From positions 248,001 through 312,000 of the forward strand of contig CAKUTX010000001.1 of the NCBI GenBank assembly GCA_934692485.1: 64,000 bases of DNA, in the 5' to 3' direction. Shown here one piece after another: positions 60,787 to 64,000 of the stretch. The stretch is from an uncultured Candidatus Melainabacteria bacterium. GTDB lineage: Bacteria > Cyanobacteriota > Vampirovibrionia > Gastranaerophilales > Gastranaerophilaceae. Both the position numbers and the translations under genes were made by a program. How positions within the stretch are numbered: the stretch's first letter is position 1; each line of letters opens with the position of its first letter. The notes beneath the pieces were generated by a model. The model was not told the DNA's origin. It searched no databases and worked only from the letters and a program-made list of their open reading frames with translations.

Positions 60787-60882
60787 AAAAAAATATTATG
60801 AAATAATGTAAACATTTTACTCATGTACACTTGTCAAAAAATCATGTTCAGTAAAGAATACATGTCGGGAAGGACTAAAAAT

Positions 60883-63270
60883 ATGCTAGTAGGAAATTTG
60901 ACGTACGATACAGTGAAACAACGATATAAGTCAATGGGAGAACTATCCCCGAGTCGAGTTCCTCTTTCCGCAGAGTCAGTGCCTTCAAAAAATTCAATAA
61001 ATGAGAGACCTTTAAAAAGTAATCCAAGCGATTTATCTTTTAAAGGTCTTTCTTTTAGTGGGGAAAATAATTCTCACAAACCCAAAAAAGAAGATAAAAT
61101 GCGTCCGCTTTTATATACTGTTGCAGCATTGATTGGAACAGGTCTTGCGCTTAGATTTGCTCCTAGATATAAGGATGCAGGCAAATACAGTGTTAAAGAA
61201 TTTGAACAGTTCTCAAAAAAATATCTTGGAATTACAAGGGATTCTAACGGCAATGTCATTGATTCTTCTATCGGCAAAGAGCTTTTAGACCATGCAAGAA
61301 AGTCAAATTTGACCAATGAAATGGTACAATTTAGCAAAGATGCAAAAACTGGCGAAGAATTTGTTTCATTTAGAAAGAAAACAATTCCTCAACTTATTTG
61401 GGATGGCTTAATTTATCCTTTCAAAGTTTTGCCTGCTGATATTTTAAATGGAACTGTTGAAATGATAGGTAAAATTAAACCTTTCAAATCTTGGGCACAA
61501 AAAACTTTACAAAGACCGTTATTTAAAAATATAAGACAACGCTCAAAAGTCGATGCTGAAACAAATTCTCTCAGAGGTTTGTTTGAAACGATGAAGAATG
61601 TTAAAGATTTGCCAGAGGCTGAAAAATCTGCATCAATCTTCCAACGTTCAGTAAAAATGTTTGACCCGTCAACTGGTAACTATGATACAAAACACGAGCG
61701 TTCTTTAAACAGATTAGTATCAGGTTTGCCACCTGCAATATTCCTTGCAAATGATGCTTATAACTTGTCAAGAATGATGGATGATGACAAAAAATCTGCA
61801 ACACATGAACAAAAAGTCAGATTTAAACAAGAAATGGCAAGAATAGGCTTTAATGCATATATTACGTTGGTAACTTTGGGTGCGTTGAATAAATATATTA
61901 ACAATTCTAAGATGGGTATAATGTTGATGACAGCATTAACAACCCTTACAACAGAAGCATTCTCCCGTGTGATTAACGGTAAACATATTACACGTTTGAC
62001 TCCTGAAGAAGCAAGAAAAGAAAATCTTAAAAATGATGCTCCAGAAGCTAAAATAAAACCAGATGCGTCATTTAAAGCATCTGAAAATAAAAAAGAAGAT
62101 AAAGAAAAACAACAAAAACCGTTACTTTCATTGGACTCTGTAATGAAAGCTGTTGGTGCAATAATTATTGGCGGCTTTGCAGTGAAGGGTGCTAGAAAAA
62201 TTGATGCTGTTGATAATGCTTGGAAATCATTCTCAGGTTTCTTTAAAAATCATTACACTAACTTAACTCAAATTAAAGATTACAAGATTCCACAGGATGA
62301 ATTTAATTTAATTACGCAAACACTTAAAGATAATGGTTTTGAAACTCTTGCAAATAAGTATATTTCTATTGCGGAAAAACATACTAATGTAAGCGATAAA
62401 ACAATCAGCTTAGGTGTGAAGGATAAAAAGATTAAGCCAGCAGTAAACTTTGTTCTTGCTCCGTTTAAATTTATATGGAAATATGGAACTTTGCCATACA
62501 AAATGGTTAATGATGCGGTTGGAATGATAACAAAAATATTTTCCAAAGGAACTCCAAAAGCTGTATCTCGTACCCCTGATGAACTTTCTGCACTAGCAAA
62601 GAGTGTTGAAAATATTAAAGATATGGCAAGCAAGTATGCTGAGGGTAAAATAACTAAAAAACAATTCCACGATTATGTAACCGATAACACTTTAAAAGCG
62701 TTCAATGTTGATACAATGTCAAATGTTTCTAACAGTGAACTTTCAAATATTGCCAAAACCGCTGCTCTTGCTGCGACTATTTGGTTCTTGATGACAGATA
62801 ACTACAACATGGTTATGTTGAAATCAAATGGTAATGATGTTGAAGGTGCAAAAACTAAGTTTAAGGAAAGATTTGTTCAAGAAGGTTCAAGATTATTTTA
62901 CCAAACGTTGTTAATTGATTTATTTAATACTACATTAAGCAAGCAATATCACCGTTCATTGTTTGGAATGAGCTGGATTACATTAACAAATACAACAATT
63001 GGCGAATGGTTGACAAGAAAATCAGTTGGTGTTCCTGTTGGAACTCATAGCAGAGAGCAACTGCTTGCTTTAGAAGAAAAGCAAGATAAAGCTACTGGAT
63101 TTACAAGAAAATACTACGACTTTATGAAGCGCTTGACAGGTAAACGATCAATTAAAACATATGAAGTAGCTCAACAAAATCAGCCAGCTACAGATAAAGC
63201 TCAAGCTGCAAATTCTGTTAAAATTGATTTTCAAAACAGCAGCGCGCTAAACAAAATAATTAAAGGCTAA
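60883..63270 (+). CDS. Large lineage-specific membrane-associated protein
   Basis: 795 aa from MLVGNLTYDT, chosen because GGAAGGA lies 8 nt upstream; two earlier in-frame ATGs (60823, 60862) lack such a site. Unassigned. Head with SDLSFKGLSFSG, then a hydrophobic helix (RPLLYTVAALIGTGLALRFAP), amphipathic basic stretches (IWDGLIYPFKVLPADIL), a membrane pair (YITLVTLGALNKYIN, GIMLMTALTTLTTEAFS), a charged linker, and a second half repeating the pattern (KAVGAIIIGGFAVKGARKI, FVLAPFKFIWKYGTLPYKM, TAALAATIWFLMTDNYNMVML). The two halves share F-K-PF/LP-type motifs, suggesting internal duplication. Divergent from the VWA operon. Confidence 0.68.
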   Translation: MLVGNLTYDTVKQRYKSMGELSPSRVPLSAESVPSKNSINERPLKSNPSDLSFKGLSFSGENNSHKPKKEDKMRPLLYTVAALIGTGLALRFAPRYKDAGKYSVKEFEQFSKKYLGITRDSNGNVIDSSIGKELLDHARKSNLTNEMVQFSKDAKTGEEFVSFRKKTIPQLIWDGLIYPFKVLPADILNGTVEMIGKIKPFKSWAQKTLQRPLFKNIRQRSKVDAETNSLRGLFETMKNVKDLPEAEKSASIFQRSVKMFDPSTGNYDTKHERSLNRLVSGLPPAIFLANDAYNLSRMMDDDKKSATHEQKVRFKQEMARIGFNAYITLVTLGALNKYINNSKMGIMLMTALTTLTTEAFSRVINGKHITRLTPEEARKENLKNDAPEAKIKPDASFKASENKKEDKEKQQKPLLSLDSVMKAVGAIIIGGFAVKGARKIDAVDNAWKSFSGFFKNHYTNLTQIKDYKIPQDEFNLITQTLKDNGFETLANKYISIAEKHTNVSDKTISLGVKDKKIKPAVNFVLAPFKFIWKYGTLPYKMVNDAVGMITKIFSKGTPKAVSRTPDELSALAKSVENIKDMASKYAEGKITKKQFHDYVTDNTLKAFNVDTMSNVSNSELSNIAKTAALAATIWFLMTDNYNMVMLKSNGNDVEGAKTKFKERFVQEGSRLFYQTLLIDLFNTTLSKQYHRSLFGMSWITLTNTTIGEWLTRKSVGVPVGTHSREQLLALEEKQDKATGFTRKYYDFMKRLTGKRSIKTYEVAQQNQPATDKAQAANSVKIDFQNSSALNKIIKG

Positions 63271-63460
63271 ATTCAATATTATAGCTTGTTTTGTTTGGAG
63301 TTAATTCTTTATTGTTGTTTTGCCAAAAGAAAAATCCGACAGCAATAGCCGCAATAAGTATGATTATGAAAAATACTTTTGTTAAAATTGCAAAGATTTT
63401 TCCCACGATAAATAAAACAATAATTATCCCAAAAGCGATTAAAAGAACTGTAAAATCCAT
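63260..63460 (-). CDS. Small two-helix membrane protein upstream-coupled to plsY
   Basis: 66 aa: two hydrophobic helices (~5-22 and ~26-46, LLIAFGIIIVLFIVG and VFFIIILIAAIAVGFFFW) and an Asn/Lys tail. The ATG overlaps the plsY stop (one base), so it is co-translated with plsY. Its end overlaps the convergent large membrane-protein gene by 11 nt. Function unknown. Confidence 0.7.
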   Translation of the reverse strand: MDFTVLLIAFGIIIVLFIVGKIFAILTKVFFIIILIAAIAVGFFFWQNNNKELTPNKTSYNIEFSL

Positions 63461-64000
63461 TATCTCACCTTGTTTTCTTCACCTTTAATAAGTCTTTGAA
63501 TATTTGTTCTGTGTAACCAAATTATGTATAAAGCACCTAATGTGCAATAGCCTATATATGCAATAGGAGCGTGAAAAGCCCACATTATAAACGGAGATAG
63601 CGCAAGTGCAATTATAGAACCTACAGAAACGTATCTTGTGAAGAAAGTTATAACTGCCCAAATAGCAGCAATAATAAGTCCGACTTGCCAGTTTAGAGCT
63701 AAAATAGTTCCAACTCCTGAAGCTACGGATTTGCCGCCTGTAAATTTCAGGAAGATTGATTTACTGTGACCTAAAATAACCGCAATTGCTGCCAATACTG
63801 GAAGAAGCCCTATTCCCGTAAAAGATTTTGCAAATAAAGAAGCTAGAACTACAGGTAACGCACCTTTGAATGCATCTAACAAAAGCGTTATGAAGAACCA
63901 TTTTTTGCCCATAACTCTTTTTACGTTTGTAGCTCCAGTTGAGCCAGAGCCGATTGTTCTAATATCTTCACCAGTGAAGGTTTTCACAATTATATATCCA
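63460..64000 (-). CDS. plsY: Glycerol-3-phosphate acyltransferase PlsY (N-terminus outside window)
   Basis: The frame runs off the window end, so the first residues are missing; the visible part begins GYIIVKTFTGEDIR. Signatures: GSGSTGATNVKRVMGKK (usually GSGNxGATN; Ser replaces Asn), DAFKGALPV, LGHSKSIFLKFTGGKSVASGVG (usually GHxxPxFLxFKGGKGVA; Ser replaces Pro and Gly) and the C-terminal HRTNIQRLIKGEENK. PlsY acylates glycerol-3-phosphate from acyl-phosphate to start phospholipid synthesis in the inner membrane. Enough remains to be sure of the family. Confidence 0.95.
   Translation of the reverse strand, partial: GYIIVKTFTGEDIRTIGSGSTGATNVKRVMGKKWFFITLLLDAFKGALPVVLASLFAKSFTGIGLLPVLAAIAVILGHSKSIFLKFTGGKSVASGVGTILALNWQVGLIIAAIWAVITFFTRYVSVGSIIALALSPFIMWAFHAPIAYIGYCTLGALYIIWLHRTNIQRLIKGEENKVR

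Overview
The window is AT-rich, densely coded bacterial chromosome. I infer a gut Gastranaerophilales-type (Vampirovibrionia/Melainabacteria, non-photosynthetic cyanobacterial lineage) genome. The signs are strong A/T codon bias, housekeeping genes scattered among many lineage-restricted membrane-anchored proteins, type IV pilin-like proteins with an FTLAEVL motif, a GH57 branching enzyme, and TonB-like proteins without receptors. The assignment is by gestalt and has not been checked against a database.

Layout. 1-3.5 kb: end of a dicarboxylate/amino-acid symporter, then ileS. 3.5-7.4 kb: an unassigned 507-aa protein and fusA. 7.5-8.8 kb: uppS-rdgB. 8.9-10.7 kb: a pilin-like gene whose leader is invaded by GC-rich repeats, followed by repeat debris with a G9 tract. 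10.8-18.5 kb: an orphan DNA methyltransferase, mutL, then Nif3, coaBC, gmk, an organophosphate antiporter and a DnaQ-like exonuclease. 18.6-25.2 kb: trxA, a giant coiled-coil protein and a secreted GH13 enzyme. 25.3-28.8 kb: a GAF-GGDEF-HD protein with thiL and ispD. 28.9-34.8 kb: a small membrane protein, a winged-helix protein and an AddAB-like tandem helicase plus nuclease. 35-41.2 kb: rplL/rplJ with an L10 leader, then a pantothenate (panB, panC) and YvcK operon and a LamB/YcsF protein. 41.3-46.1 kb: lineage-specific proteins, rpsT, the GH57 branching enzyme and a papain/transglutaminase-like protein. 46.2-49.2 kb: an accessory spot at tRNA-Asp with a duplicated tRNA 3' end, gene relics and an ADP-ribosyltransferase-like gene. 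49.3-55.4 kb: GNAT, EamA, an acetyltransferase, a divergent GH13 protein and a response regulator. 55.5-60.7 kb: TonB-like genes and a six-gene VWA/FHA/TonB operon. 60.9-64 kb: an 815-aa-class membrane protein and plsY.

How the genes work together. Glycan turnover is represented by a secreted GH13, a cytosolic GH13-like protein, the GH57 branching enzyme, YvcK and an organophosphate antiporter. Envelope synthesis is represented by uppS, ispD, plsY and TonB-like proteins. CoA synthesis is nearly complete locally (panB, panC, coaBC). Genome maintenance is represented by mutL with its own endonuclease motifs, the tandem helicase/nuclease, a DnaQ-like exonuclease and rdgB.

Most notable are: (i) the VWA-FHA-TonB-like operon with two previously uncalled micropeptides; (ii) a repeated promoter/5'UTR with a variable CATAG tract and a leader motif shared by three lineage-specific genes including the ART-like one; (iii) the tandem SF1 helicase with a stand-alone Fe-S nuclease; (iv) a 144-residue pilin leader built from repeats; (v) an IleRS with HVGT in place of HIGH; and (vi) several promoters whose -10 box sits 6-7 nt before the start codon, suggesting leaderless mRNAs.
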